NCBI GenBank assembly: GCA_963691705.1
Contig: OY829542.1
Location: forward strand, 23,298,579-23,362,578
DNA length: 64,000 nt
Source: Viola odorata
Taxonomy: Eukaryota > Streptophyta > Magnoliopsida > Malpighiales > Violaceae
Direction: 5' to 3'
How positions within the stretch are numbered: the stretch's first letter is position 1; each line of letters opens with the position of its first letter. Position numbers and translations under genes: made by a program. A model generated the notes under the pieces. That model was not told where the DNA came from and ran no database searches. It saw nothing but the letters and a program-made list of their open reading frames with translations. This document shows, piece by piece, positions 22,422-33,933 of the stretch.

Positions 22422-24740
22422 ATGAGTACCGATCCTCCTCCTCCACCCCTTCACCAAAATAACAATTATCAGCCAAGACCACCCAATTTCCCCCACATCC
22501 TCTGTCAAGTCTCACTCCAATCGATTACCAAGTAATCCCTACGGGTCAGTCCTAGCCTATTGCGACCAACGTCAGAAGCGCACTGCAGTTCAATGAAAAC
22601 AACCCCTCTACCCCCATTGAACAAGTTATCAAGGATACAAACTCACCATTGTCACCCTCACCACAAATTCATCCTAAAGTCGCATTTATCGAACAACAAC
22701 TACAAGCATTCATGAATACCATAACCACTATGATCTCTGCCCATAAAACATCAACCACAAACACAGTTCCCCTCAATCTCCCACATACCCCCACGGAATT
22801 AGCGCACAAACTCCAAGAACATGGACAACCGTTCTTATCCTAGAGACTTGAGGAATGTTCTTAATAGGAAGAGAGACTCTAGAATCATCCAAGACATGGA
22901 TGACTTAAAGGACGTTAGCAAATCTGATCATCGCGAGTACCACTTGAACCTGCGTTTTAGTCGCCACCACCCTTATGATAGCAATATAAATAGAATAGCC
23001 AGCATGCCACCTGTCACTAATCTAGAATGCCATTTGTCCAATGCCAATAAAAATGGAATAGCTAGCATGTCACCTACCACTAATCCAGAATGCCACCTAG
23101 CCAACAGAAATGGAATAGCCAGCATGCCACCTATCCTCTGCCACAAACTTATAATTATAATCCAATCTCAATCCCTGGTCAAACTCAGATCCCTCCCTAA
23201 GAATTGATCCTCCTCCGGTCAATAATCTCTTTCCTCCTATCTACATCATATCTTTTCTCATTCCTACTATGCAATTATTCCTTCCTATACCTACGCACAT
23301 GGACAATTATGGTTCATTGCCCAACAAAAGTAGGCTGCGAGAACCTCTGGCTTCGAACCATTCTAGCTTTTCAACCTCCCCATACCATCAAATTGCCCAA
23401 TGACACATATATTAGCAATGCTGACCTAGATGATCACGTACACCGGGTACGAGACTACCTGCGCTATTATGTAGACAGGATGAGGCTTTGTGCCAATTAT
23501 TCCCTTTAACCCTTGCATGCCCAGCAAGAAAGTGGTACTATGAAGAATTAGCTGACGGATGTATTGCCAATTTTGAAGACCTGTGCCACGCTATCAGTTC
23601 ACTATTTGTCACCTCTGTTCCTATAGCCAAGAACTTTGCTTCTCTATTCGTCATGGCCAGACAAACAAACGAGACCTTGCGATAATACGTCGATCACTTC
23701 AGCCCTGAGGTCTCAGAAATTCCCAATCTCAATCTTGAAATGGCTATCCAAGCCATGAAGCAGAACTGTAATCATGAACGACAAATATGTTCCCTCGCTG
23801 GGAAACCTACTCCGACCATGCGTGATTTTTTAATGAGGCTGAATAAATACGTGACCATGGAGGATAAAAAAGATAATCTTTGTGGCATTAAAACCCTTAC
23901 TTCATAAGGAAACAAAGATGCTGAGTCGAAGTACACCATAGAACCTTCTAGGGTCACTGAACGAAAGGTAACAAACAATCCACTATTAGCCAAAGGAATT
24001 CATCTCCCCATACCCAGAGAAGAAGTATTGGCATTTGTCGAACAAAACGGCATACCTATTAATTATCCTCCCAAACTACAGAGCGAGGTCCCGTACCATA
24101 ATATTATTGCAAATTCCACAAGGGCCACAGTCACAACACAAGCCGTTGCAGAAACTTGGCATGGACTTTAGTCAAGTTATTTGAAGAGGGCCATTTAGGA
24201 GAGGTGGTAGAGAAATGGGTGGAACATGAGTCCAATAATTGTGAATATAAACCATACAGGCGTGATGACCCTGATGAGAACAGACAAGGACGATGCGGTT
24301 CATATAATAATAATACAGGGAATAATCTCAACACCATTCAATACAACAATAACAATAGTTCAGATTATCGACAAAATAATCAAGGTTACAGACAGAACAG
24401 GCAGAGAGAAAACAATACTAATCAAGAACCAACCATTTCCCTAGTAGAAATGGGCACGCGTTTGGATGTTCTCTTGATCGTAGGGGGCATGTCCTCTCTC
24501 TCACTAAACGACCCTAGGGCCAAACGACAACATCAAGAAATTGGCATGTTTGTCGTCATGCAACCCATTGAAGATGATATTCCAATCACTTTCTCTACAG
24601 AAGATAATATTGGGGTATTATACCCACATGATGATGCCATTGTTATCTCGGCCATTATCAACAACTGTAGAATAGGAAGAACTCTGATTGGTAACGTTAG
24701 TTCAGTAAACATTCTCTCTTTAGGTACATTAAAAAAAAGG
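22422..24740 (+). pseudogene. gag remnant of the Tat element
   Basis: A start at 22422 (in GCAAGATGAGTACC) opens a Pro/Gln/Asn-rich leader, followed by a gag core. The most readable parts are near 23310-23690 (ending in ARKWYYEELADG and ETLR-like segments) and 23700-23870. A Gly/Asn-rich tail covers 24230-24450. Frames shift and stop several times (for example at 23205, 23507 and 23683), so no full protein can be made. The gag packages RNA in intact relatives. Confidence 0.75.
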
Positions 24741-24757
24741 GTATAAGTGAAGAACGA

Positions 24758-25135
24758 TTGGAGCCAGTCCCTTTCCCCATAGTTGGCATAGACAGAGTCC
24801 CTATCCCAGTCCACGATTATTTAGTACTTCCCGTTCATTTCCATGAAGACATCTATAGTAAACTCATCGAATTACTATTTATGGTGATTGATCTTAACAT
24901 TCCCTACAACGCAGTTCTAGGAAGATCGTTCCTCAATCTGATTAGTGCGGTAATCTCCCAACGACACATGAAGATCAAGTTTATTTTCAATGACGGAGCT
25001 GTCACACTTTGTGGCAACCAAACCATAGCTAGAGAATGTTATGCCAACATGATTAAGGGAGAAAAAAGTAGATATATTTTCATGGTAGAACAACTCCCCC
25101 TAGGGAACGAGAAACGAAGATGTTCTAGATGTTGA
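24758..25135 (+). pseudogene. Aspartic protease domain of the Tat element
   Basis: The 125-codon open frame contains the region around NAVLGRSFLNLISAVIS, typical of the second half of plant Gypsy retropepsins (the LGRPWLH-like motif). The catalytic D-S/T-G end lies further upstream and is not clean. In intact elements this protease cuts the gag-pol polyprotein. Confidence 0.7.
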
Positions 25136-25144
25136 CTTCATGAT

Positions 25145-25915
25145 TAGATAAAAACTCTCCCAAGATGAAAGAGAACAGCTAATCACTCTACTACATAAAT
25201 CCAAGGCCGAGTTAGCTTGGAAAATGGCTGACATGCCCGGTTTTCTCGAACGATCGCAGAACATAAACTAGGTATTGATCCTACAGTTAAACTAGTCAAA
25301 CAACAATAACGGTCGTTTAGAAAAGAGAAGTCAGCGGCGATTGAGAAAGAAGTTGACAAGCTCCTCAGTTCTAGTTTCATCAAAGATGTCAAGTACTCTA
25401 CTTGGTTTGCCAACCCAGTTCTTATTCCAAAGCCAAACGACGATTGGAGAATGTGCATTGACTTCACCAACTTGAATGATGCATGCTCGAAAGACAACTA
25501 TCCCCTTCCACAAATTCATCAATTGGTAGACTCTATAGCCGGTTTCACATAGCTTAGTTCCCTAGATAAAAATTCTGGATACCACTAGATTCCTATGGCT
25601 AAAAAAGACGAAGAGAAAATGGCATTTATCACTCCTATGGGGACATATTGCTAAATTGGAATGACAATTAGCCTTAAGAACGCAAGGGCCACATATCAAC
25701 ATTTGATGAATATGATGTTCAAGGAAATGATTGGTTAGAACGTCGAAGTCTATGTGGACGACATTCTTGTAAAAAGTCTTTCCTTTGAACAATATCTTCT
25801 TGACTTAGAAGAAGTCTTCATAGTCATGAACCAGTATCAGATTAAACTAAACCCCAAGAAGTGTTCGGTTGCCTTTAAAAAGGGAAATTCCATGGGTACA
25901 TCGTGAGTAGTAAGG
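25145..25915 (+). pseudogene. Reverse transcriptase domain of the Tat element
   Basis: Translation in shifting frames gives RT motifs in order: a VDKLLSSSFIKDVKYSTW block, NPVLIPKPND, WRMCIDFTNLNDACSKD, then the catalytic VYVDDILVKS box at about 25748. At least six in-frame stops or frameshifts are seen. The core YVDD residues are intact, which makes the family assignment secure even though the gene is dead. Confidence 0.88.
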
Positions 25916-26108
25916 GAATAGGGCCTAACCCAGCCAATAACATATGCGCCCCGCAAAGCAAGAAAGATATTCAACAACTCATTGGTAGAACAATCGCCTT
26001 GAGTTGTTTCATCTCCAAACTTGGAGAAAAATGCTTATCATTTTCAAAGTCATCAAGAAGAAAGCGTCGTTTGGATGGACGGATGATTGTTAGAAATCAT
26101 TCGAGTAG

Positions 26109-26819
26109 ATGAAAGAGTATTTACAGTCCAAACCCCTCTTAGCTAGCCCAATTGACAAAGAAGAATTGTATCTCTACCTAGGCATAGCGAATGAAGTGGT
26201 TAGCTCTATTCTTGTAAGAAACGACGATGGTGTACACCACCCCATCTATTTTGTCAGAAAAATCTTGCGAGATGCGGAGACAAGCTACTCTCAAATTGAG
26301 AAGGGAGTCTATGCCCTAATAATCGCAGGAATGAAGATGCCCACATACCTCTATGGCCACAACATCACTATTCTCACTAATCTGCCCATTCAAGCCATCT
26401 TGCGCAACCCAGACCATTCAGGGTGCATGTTACTGTGGAATGTTGAGCTCAGCCAATACAGACTCAAGTATGACTTAAGACCTGCCATTAAAGCACAAGC
26501 CTTGGCAGACTTTATAGTAGAGTGCACCTTCCTCGACACACCAACTAATACAGAACAACCTTGGGCAGATAAAGACATAATCCAAAAACTAAATGAATCA
26601 TATTTAGAAGAACCAATCGAAGTAGAATGGCAAATTAATTTTGACGGGGCCAAAAATAGCAAAGTCGTTGGGGCTAGCATCATTTTGCGCAACCTAGAAG
26701 GAGAAATATTTTGCTATGTCATTCGCATAATAGAGCCTATTTCTAACAATGTCGCTGAATATGAAGCCCTATTGGTAGGACTACACCTTGGGATAACATT
26801 ACAATCAACGGCAAGATGA
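26109..26819 (+). pseudogene. Dual RNase H region of the Tat element
   Basis: A 236-codon open frame carries the end of the RT connection and a first RNase H (ANEVVSSILVRNDDGVHHPI, then TSYSQIEKGVYALI). It is followed by a second, archaeal-type RNase H (INFDGAKNSKVVGASIILRN, then NVAEYEALLVGL). Two RNase H domains in series are a known mark of Tat and related plant Gypsy elements. The second domain is broken at 26815, and homologous sequence continues to about 27000. Confidence 0.8.
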
Positions 26820-27284
26820 CAGTTCAAGGGCTCATTGGAATGAAACTACAAGGAGACTCTAAGCTTGTGATCGATCAAGTAAACGGAGGTTATCAGGCCA
26901 AAGATCCCATCATGCAACAGTACTTAAACGGTTGCAAGAGAGAACTTGAACGGTTGTAAGAGAAAGGAATCAAAGTTAAGATAGAACTAGAACGGTTGCA
27001 AGAGAGAGGAATCAAAGTCGATGAAATTGCTAAAATGGTCGCAAACTCATCTTTTCCAATTCCAGTTGATTTACTAGTTGAAGAATTATTTACTATAACT
27101 ATTAGCGAACAACAACCAATCTACTTCGCACAAGACGTTGATGATTGGAGAGTACCAGTCAAGATGTTCCTAGTAACTCATGATCTCCCCAACAACCCCA
27201 AACTAACCAAGAAAGTAGAGAGATCCATGAAGGAATTTATTGCATGCGCATTTGTGGAGAAACCATGGCGGCCCAAGTAATCTG

Positions 27285-28297
27285 AAATGACTTTTATTGG
27301 CTGTCACTACAAGCTGATTGCAACGCATATGTATGCACTTACGATAAATGCCAAAAATACGCCAAGTTCATACTCTCACCAACTACTAAATTGTCTAACT
27401 TGGTCAGTTCATGCCCATTCACAATGTGGAGCATTGATCTCATTAGGCCATTAACCAAAGATGGCCATTCCATGAAGTATGTTGTTGTCGCAATTGATTA
27501 CTTTACAAAATGGGCAGAAGTAGAGCCTTTGCCAACCATCTCCGCATAAGCCGTTTAGAAATTCTTCCTCAATTAGATTATTATACATTTTAGGATTACA
27601 AGAATACTAGTTAGTGATAATGGCACGCAATTCAAAAGTGAATTCTTTCAAGAGATGTGCAGCAAGCTAAAGATTCAGCAACGTTTCAGTTATGTTGCCC
27701 ATCCTCAAATAAACGGCCAAACAGAGGTCAGCAATCGAACAATTTTGAACGGCCTAAAGAAGAACTTAGAAACGACAACTGATTCTTGGATAAAAGAATT
27801 ACCATATGTACTTTGGGCATATTGCATGACAAAATAAATTCGCACAAGAGACACCATTCGCAATGGCCTTTGGCATGAAAGTTGTTACACCTGTTGAAAT
27901 TGGAGCCATGAGTATGCAAGTCCAATACTTCCAAGAAGAAAGCAACAATCAAGGAATTGAAACAACCCTAGATTTGCTGCCATAAAAGCGAGAAGTAGCC
28001 GCTCTAAAGACGATGATCTACAAACGGCGCATGGCTAAATACCATAATCGCAAAGTCAAAGAATGACTATTCAAAGTTAGAGACTTAGTCCTAAGGCGAC
28101 GAGATACTGCAGGACGAGAAATGACAAAGCTAGAGGTAAATTGGGAAGGACCCTTCAAGGTCCCACTCATAGTTGGAAAGGGCGCATACAAGCTCTAAAC
28201 AATAGAACATGAGCCGCTTCCAAATACATGGAACTTCATCAACCTCAAGTTATACCACACTCAGGCGGAAGACATTTTCGTCAACCTCATCATGTAA
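27285..28297 (+). pseudogene. Integrase domain of the Tat element
   Basis: Part of the zinc-binding end is seen (CYDKCQKY-like). The catalytic core has D in MWSIDLIRPL, D in LVSDNGTQF and E in NGQTEVSNR, the D,D-35-E triad. The GPF/Y C-terminal module (VNWEGPFKV, then LKLYH) ends at a stop at 28295-28297. Several internal stops (for example after 27540) make it a pseudogene. Confidence 0.87.
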
Positions 28298-28455
28298 AAT
28301 GATATATATATATATATAAAATAATATAAAATAAATATATACCACCAATCAGGAATAGAACGACCTTGTACATATATAATTAATAAAATTGTCTCTCGTT
28401 GATGTGGACTGGCCAAACCGCGTTAAAAAATATCGTGTCATTTTTTCCTCCCATG
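28298..28455. other. AT-rich spacer after pol
   Basis: A TA-rich run (28301-28345) and an unremarkable segment precede the tandem array. Confidence 0.5.
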
Positions 28456-29040
28456 CATCGAATGACTTCATTAAGCCTCGATTATCTTTAAAAAGTATTT
28501 TTTAAGCTTTCGTTACACTTAAACGGCTCCATTAAGCCTCAATGATCCTTAAAAAGCTTTTTTAAGCTTTCGTTACACTTAAACGACTCCATTAAGCCTC
28601 GATTATCCTTGATAAGCTTTTTAAGCTTTCCTCACCCTTAAAAAAGCTTATTTAAGCTTTCGTTACACTTAAGCGGCTCCATTCAGCCTTGATTATCCTT
28701 AAAGAGCTTTTTTAAGCTTTCGTCACAATTAAACGACTTCATTAAGCTTTGAGTAATCCTTAAAAAGCTTCTTTAAGCTTTCGTCACACTTAAACAACTT
28801 CATAAAGCCTAGATTATCTTTAAAATGCTTCTTTAAGCTTTCGTCATACTTAAACAGCTTCATTAAGCCTCGATTATCCTTAAAAAAAGCTTCTTTAAGC
28901 TTTGTTCACACTTAAATGGCTTCATAAAGCCTAGACTATCCTTAAAAAGTCTTTTTACACTTTCGCTAACTCAAAAATGGCTTTATACAAGTCACCAAAA
29001 TCTCTTTAAAATGTTTTTCCAAGCCTTCATATCCCTAAAA
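28456..29040. repeat. Tandem array, about nine 60-bp units
   Basis: The unit is roughly CTTCATTAAGCCTCGATTAT, then CCTTAAAAAGCTT, TTTAAGCTTTCGT and CACTTAAAC. About nine imperfect copies run head to tail. The third unit carries an extra partial copy of the AAGCTT block and the last two are more degenerate. The array sits between pol and the antisense ORFs. The 3' untranslated regions of Tat elements are known sources of new satellites. Confidence 0.88.
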
Positions 29041-29113
29041 ATCAATGAAATCAACCAAAAGCTCAAATAATATTATTAAAGGAATACCATCCAAAACAGC
29101 AAACATAAATGTT

Positions 29114-29614
29114 TTACAATACCACAGAAATATATCCGTTATACATCAAGCATACAAAAGTTTTAAAAACAAATTCAAACATCAGGTGCAAAAGCTGCAG
29201 TAGGTAGATCTTCTTAGACGAGAAATATGCGGGAACGGCCGACTCTATTAGTGGCTCATCAAAACACTCAGTCATTGCTTCTCCAAAGGCCTGTAAATCC
29301 CAATCAGAAGGTTTGAACCCTTCTCGATCAACCACCTCTATCACATATTTCGAACACATAGCCAAAGCCATTGTCATTAGGTCTTCATTACGCTCCACCA
29401 AAGTCTCTACCATCTCCACGAGTGCCTTATACGCATCTTCTACTCGCCTTTTAGCTTCAGTCATTCTCTCTTTTACCATCTTCACACGGGACTCCAGCTC
29501 TACTATCTTTTTGACAAAATCAGCAGTCATATGAGTCTTTTTCGCCTCACCATTGGCCACTCGCCTCTCAAGCTCCGAGATCCGTTCTACCCTAGACTTA
29601 ACCTGCACTTCCAA
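29114..29614 (-). pseudogene. Antisense ORF fragment, coiled-coil C-terminal part
   Basis: The 166-codon minus-strand frame is almost all charged heptads (ELERRVANGEAKKTHMTADF and similar), i.e. a long coiled coil. A hydrophobic tail ends at 29114. It lies in the same orientation as the three other minus-strand fragments and is probably the C-terminal part of one antisense gene broken by stops. Confidence 0.6.
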
Positions 29615-29796
29615 CTCAGACTCACTTTGATAGCGATTTCATTCATTCTAACAGCATTAAGAGATTTACGCTCGATCAAATAGCGCAGCTGTCTCTCTAG
29701 AGCAAAACCTCATAGCCTCTCTCGCTGCATTGTGTCTAGCACCTCAATTATGCCCATCTTCGAGACGTTAGACTCATCAAGCGAAAAACAGTTCAA

Positions 29797-30306
29797 TTAT
29801 GAAGCAAGTTCCAACACACGTGAGTCGGAAGACACAAGCCTTTCAATGCCATAGCTTTTCGTAACCGTTCCAAGTAGACCCCTCAGATCCGCTACTCCAA
29901 TAACTGGGCTAGAATGGTTCCTTGACGTGAAAGGCATGTCTAACGTGTTCCTCTTACACTTCCACTCCCTAGCAGAACGAAAATGAAAAACTTGCTTACT
30001 TTGAGGAGTAATTCTCAAAGCCTTTAACTGAGGAACAACATCAGATCCAATAAAAATAGATGGGGTATGTCTAGGAACAACTGTCTCACTAAGAGCACCA
30101 GAAGGATTGAGCGATGGTAGAGCCAGAATGACATCAGATAAACTTTTCATCTTCGGTTCCGTTCTTAATCTCTTATGCGACGGTTCATCATGATTTTTCC
30201 CAACCGCACCCACAATTATTTTACCATCCATAAATGCTTGAACCACATTCACAACTGGTTCTCTTACACTCATCTCCTCGAGTGGAACGGCCAAAAACTG
30301 ATCCAT
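29797..30306 (-). pseudogene. Antisense ORF fragment, middle part
   Basis: The 169-codon minus-strand open frame has Ser/Pro-rich, poorly structured sequence (for example KPKMKSLSDVILALPSLNPS-like). It continues the antisense gene between the N-terminal domain and the coiled coil. There is no catalytic motif. Confidence 0.5.
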
Positions 30307-30980
30307 TTTCAGCTACTTACGTGCCCGTTCAGCAAGTTGCTTTGTAAGAATGTTCTTCAACACTTTCCTTTTGGTCACACGCCCTTCCGAATCACTATAA
30401 TCAAAATTATTAGAATCATCAGAAGACAATCCACTAGATGACTATGATTGACACTCAAGAATATTATCAAATGTTAAGGAAATGTCTCTAACAATGGCAT
30501 TTCGATCATTCATTGTACAAAATAAATACTCCCAACGATTTTGCTCCAAAGACTCACCAGACGATGCCGCTTGTTGAGTTTGAACAGGACAGGGATCGGT
30601 CGGACGGCTACCCCCCACAGAATGGGTGGTCGATTTCTTCTTGGGATTCTAGGCCAGAGTTTATTTTGCAGCAGTCTTCATCTTTTCTTTCTTTTTCTCA
30701 GCAACCTTCCCTTTTAACTTATGAACGACTTTGCTTTGAAGCTTTAATGGATGTTCTACACACCCTGTTGACAGAAAAAATCATTCATTAGGATGCAAAA
30801 TGAGCATATGAATGGAGAAAAGTTACAAAATACTAAGAAAAGTTACATTTCACAGCAAAATTCCACCCCGTCCTTCGAGCTAGCATAACCACATCAAATC
30901 ATCCAGTTATGTTACTCTCAATAATCCTACACGCCTGAAGAATGGACTCCTCTATCCGTAAGCCGTCTAAGAATTCAAAT

Positions 30981-31268
30981 TTAGCCCGACTCCATGATGA
31001 GCTCCAACAGACTGTCCCAAGCATTATAAAATTCTAACTCCTTCTGAATGGTCACCACGTAGTAGCGATTCTTCCATCCATGTATAGAGGTTTGAAGGTT
31101 TTCGAAATAGCTAGAAAAATCCAACTTTGGACGAACGGCAAAACTATAATGATCGTTCGTGAATCTCTTCATCACTAGGAAATATCGAAAAATATCTACC
31201 GGTGGGTTATTCAGTGCTCGTAGGACCTCATCTGGAACAGTGTTCCCTAGGGTGAAGTGACTTTGCAT
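30981..31268 (-). pseudogene. Antisense ORF fragment, gypsy-type domain, second half
   Basis: The 95-codon minus-strand frame includes VDIFRYFLVMKRF and a segment ending in GWKNRYYVV. This pattern matches the conserved domain of plant retroelement antisense ORFs (Pfam 'putative gypsy type transposon', from memory). It directly continues the 31295-31852 fragment after one stop or frame break. Confidence 0.6.
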
Positions 31269-31294
31269 AATTCTGCATGATTCCAGAACAACGT

Positions 31295-31852
31295 TCAGGA
31301 GTGCCTAGGCTTCAGCATTATTTGAATAGGAGCAAGAGAGAATTCATCCAGTATTTGGATTAATACAGGATGCAATGGGAAGGCCACGTCATGCTCCAAC
31401 ATCCAAAGATATAATGACTTGTTATCTCCTAGAAAGCTATGGTGTAATAATTCTCCCACTTTTGACTCGCGCACTACATATTCTTGGGGAAAGATGTCGT
31501 TCCCCTTCGTCAAAGACATATTGATGGATTTAACCGTTTCTCTATAGTTTTTTAGATTTGATGACGATTTGTCTTTATTGATATCCATCTCCTTGTCCTC
31601 CTTAGCTTCTTCTTCTTCATCGGTTGTGTCTCTATTCTCTGCATCGTCGTTCCCCTCATCATCATCACCATCATCCCTAGAAAACTCAAAGTCTTGGTTG
31701 GAATCCTCATGATGGCTTAGATTTGAGGTCACGTCTTCCACCTCGGCTGAAATTTCTAGATCTACATGGTTAATCACCGAATTTGGGTCCAAATTCGCGC
31801 CACTAGAACCCAAACCTTCATCAATTGGCCTCACAACCCCATCTCCATCCAT
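31295..31852 (-). pseudogene. Antisense ORF N-terminal part, acidic leader plus gypsy-type domain start
   Basis: The 185-codon frame starts at an ATG at 31852. It has a very acidic stretch (SRDDGDDDEGNDDAENRD), then the start of the conserved domain (HDVAFPLHPVLIQILDEFSL). The gene runs against gag-pol, from near the right LTR toward the tandem array. Its role in Tat elements is not established. Confidence 0.62.
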
Positions 31853-32386
31853 TTTTCACATAAGAAAAAAGAACAGAAAAAGCTAATCCTATGGAGAGAA
31901 AACAAAAGTACTCGCCTAAACAGTAACTGACGATGGAAAGCTTGCGATTCCGGCGGCATAGGCGTGTGTTTCATTTTTTTAATGTAGCCTAATTCGACTT
32001 CTTGCAAGCGAATGGATTCTGGCACGAAATGATTTGTGCAAAGAGATGTTACCTAGAGAAAGAAGAGAAAGAGTTTTCGTTGGTTTGCTCTCGAACATAA
32101 GAATAATTATGCTAAACATGAAGATTGAGATTAAACCAAATGGGTCTTAATACCAACACACACGGTGCGCGTTTGGTATTCAATGACGTTTCAATAATCG
32201 AGACAAGGGACACACATGTTGCTTCCTTAACAAGAGTTGGCCTCTTGCATGAAGCATATTCTCTGACATCAATCATCACGCCTTGGAAACACATGAATCT
32301 TCCAAGAGATGCTAGAAAACCCCGAGTAGAATGGTGTTCAGTCTTGAAATAAGCACTTCTCAGACTTCTTTCTAGGTAGGACATCT
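31853..32386. other. Region between antisense ORF and right LTR
   Basis: This probably includes the antisense gene's promoter or leader, and the polypurine tract next to the LTR is weak (AGGTAGGACA). A minus-strand frame at 32112-32384 shows no known domain. Confidence 0.4.
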
Positions 32387-32949
32387 TGATAACCTTTTAT
32401 GGAATGACCGTTATGATTAAATAATCGTTCCCCTTTTAAGGTCCACAATCTCGACAAGCTAATGATCCTGATAAAGAGAACAACCTTGTAGGGAACAAAT
32501 AGTATGAATCCTAGTAAGGAGAATGATTATGTGTATGAGAGATTTTTATAAGCTCTATTGGCACATGACAGTCAAACGACTTACTCCTTTAGTAAGGAAA
32601 AAATATTTATCTCTCTGATACAATAAGAATTATTATATACGATAATTATACTTTTATTGGTATATAATCTCTTATATTCCTACTCTTGTTCGACTTCATA
32701 TTATGGCAACAAGTATATTCCTGTAAGGAGAGGTATATGATTTGCTATAAATAGAGAACATATGCATCTAAGGTATGCCAAGCAATACAAAACCCTAGCC
32801 ACCCTTATACTCAAATATTCTCTCAACTAACTTGATCGTCAGAGCTTCTATGTCGGGGACATCCCTCGGCACCTTGTAGGTACACCGGCGGCCAAAATAA
32901 ATCCTACATTCATCTATCGTACTTAAGCTTCTAGGTAACAAAGTTATTA
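32387..32949 (+). repeat. Right LTR of the Tat element
   Basis: The 563-bp LTR begins TGATAACCTTTTATGG and ends GGTAACAAAGTTATTA, followed by the AGAGG duplication at 32950-32954. Confidence 0.93.
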
Positions 32950-32954
32950 AGAGG

Positions 32955-33639
32955 TTAAATATTAAGAAAGTTTGGTAAAAATTTAAGAAAACGTGTGATA
33001 AATGGGTCCCATTAATAGTTTAATTAAACTTTGGGTTGGAGGAAAGGATGGTGTTTGGTCGACACCCTCTCTTTTTTTCATGAAATGTCCTATTGGCTTT
33101 TAGTTGGGCTCTTTAAAATGGGGACATGAGATTACGTGAGATTTATCCTATAAACTCGTGAGATTTTGACATAGAACATTTTAAAAAAATATGGTTAGGT
33201 TATTAATCATCATTACAATTGCAAGGTTCGTAGCCATGATCTTACGTCATAAAGACAATATGCACTAACCAGTTGAATTACAACCTCGTATAATTTTGGG
33301 AACCCCATAATTTTCCATTTTTTTTATTTTAACGATAAATGTCTTGATAAGTATTTGCAAATAATGAGATGGAAATGTTATTTGGGTGAAGGCATGACAA
33401 TATGGGGCGACAATTTTATGGGATTATGGACAAATAAGTTAAACTTTATTTATATGTCTCGTTTATCCGTCTTGTCCAACTCTATTTATATGAGATTATG
33501 GACAAATAAGTTGTCTCATTTAGTTAGTTGGATGGACATTCTTAACCCGCTTAATAAATGGACGGACAGTTCCGTTCAACTAGGTAAATGTGATAGACTA
33601 ACCTATTTACCCATCAACGTAGTATTTGACGATTAGGAT
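32955..33639. other. Intergenic, degenerate repeat DNA
   Basis: Around 33040-33180 there is weak similarity (GGTCGACAC and CTCGTGAGATTTTGACAT-like segments) to 40200-40380. No gene is seen. A 93-codon frame at 33355-33636 has no recognisable domain. Confidence 0.35.
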
Positions 33640-33933
33640 AATGTTACTTTGTGTAATCAGGATAGAGCACTTGAGTGCATTCCAATCTTTGAGTAATCAT
33701 AAGAATATAAAACGATACTTTAAATCATATATGAAATGATATTTTTTGTAACTTGTTCATTATTTTGGATACTCGAAAAGATTTTAGTAACATGTTCATT
33801 ATTGGAGATACTTGACATCCCACCTAAAAGGAATTTTTTCTTAACTTTCTCATTATTAGGGATACTCGAAAGGTTTTCCGTCGATGCGGTTGCTAGAAAA
33901 TAAGGATAGTCGATTTCCTACGTTGAGTGCAGT
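33640..33933 (+). repeat. Dispersed repeat 'R', copy 1, left part
   Basis: It contains the motif CTTGTTCATTATTTGGGATAC, or close variants, three times, with a CGATGCGGTTGCTA block and a CCTACGTTGAGTGCAGT end. The same order of blocks recurs at 39240-40200 and inverted at 45995-46400. The LTR at 33934 interrupts it. Confidence 0.75.

Larger units (their letters stand above)
21773..32949 (+). mobile_element. Complete decayed Ty3/Gypsy LTR retrotransposon, Tat type
   Basis: An 11.2-kb element is bounded by 564-bp and 563-bp direct LTRs and by the 5-bp target duplication AGAGG (21768-21772 and 32950-32954). The LTR ends are TGATAAC...GTTATTA. Order inside is gag, protease, reverse transcriptase, RNase H, a second RNase H and integrase, all on the plus strand. 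A 60-bp tandem array and minus-strand ORFs follow before the right LTR. The dual RNase H and antisense ORFs are hallmarks of the plant Tat lineage. Frames are broken by many stops, so it cannot move by itself. Confidence 0.93.

Noticed and set aside
28456..29040. Regular repeat spacing that could suggest a CRISPR array
   Set aside because: The units are contiguous with no unique spacers, are imperfect, and lie in a plant retrotransposon.
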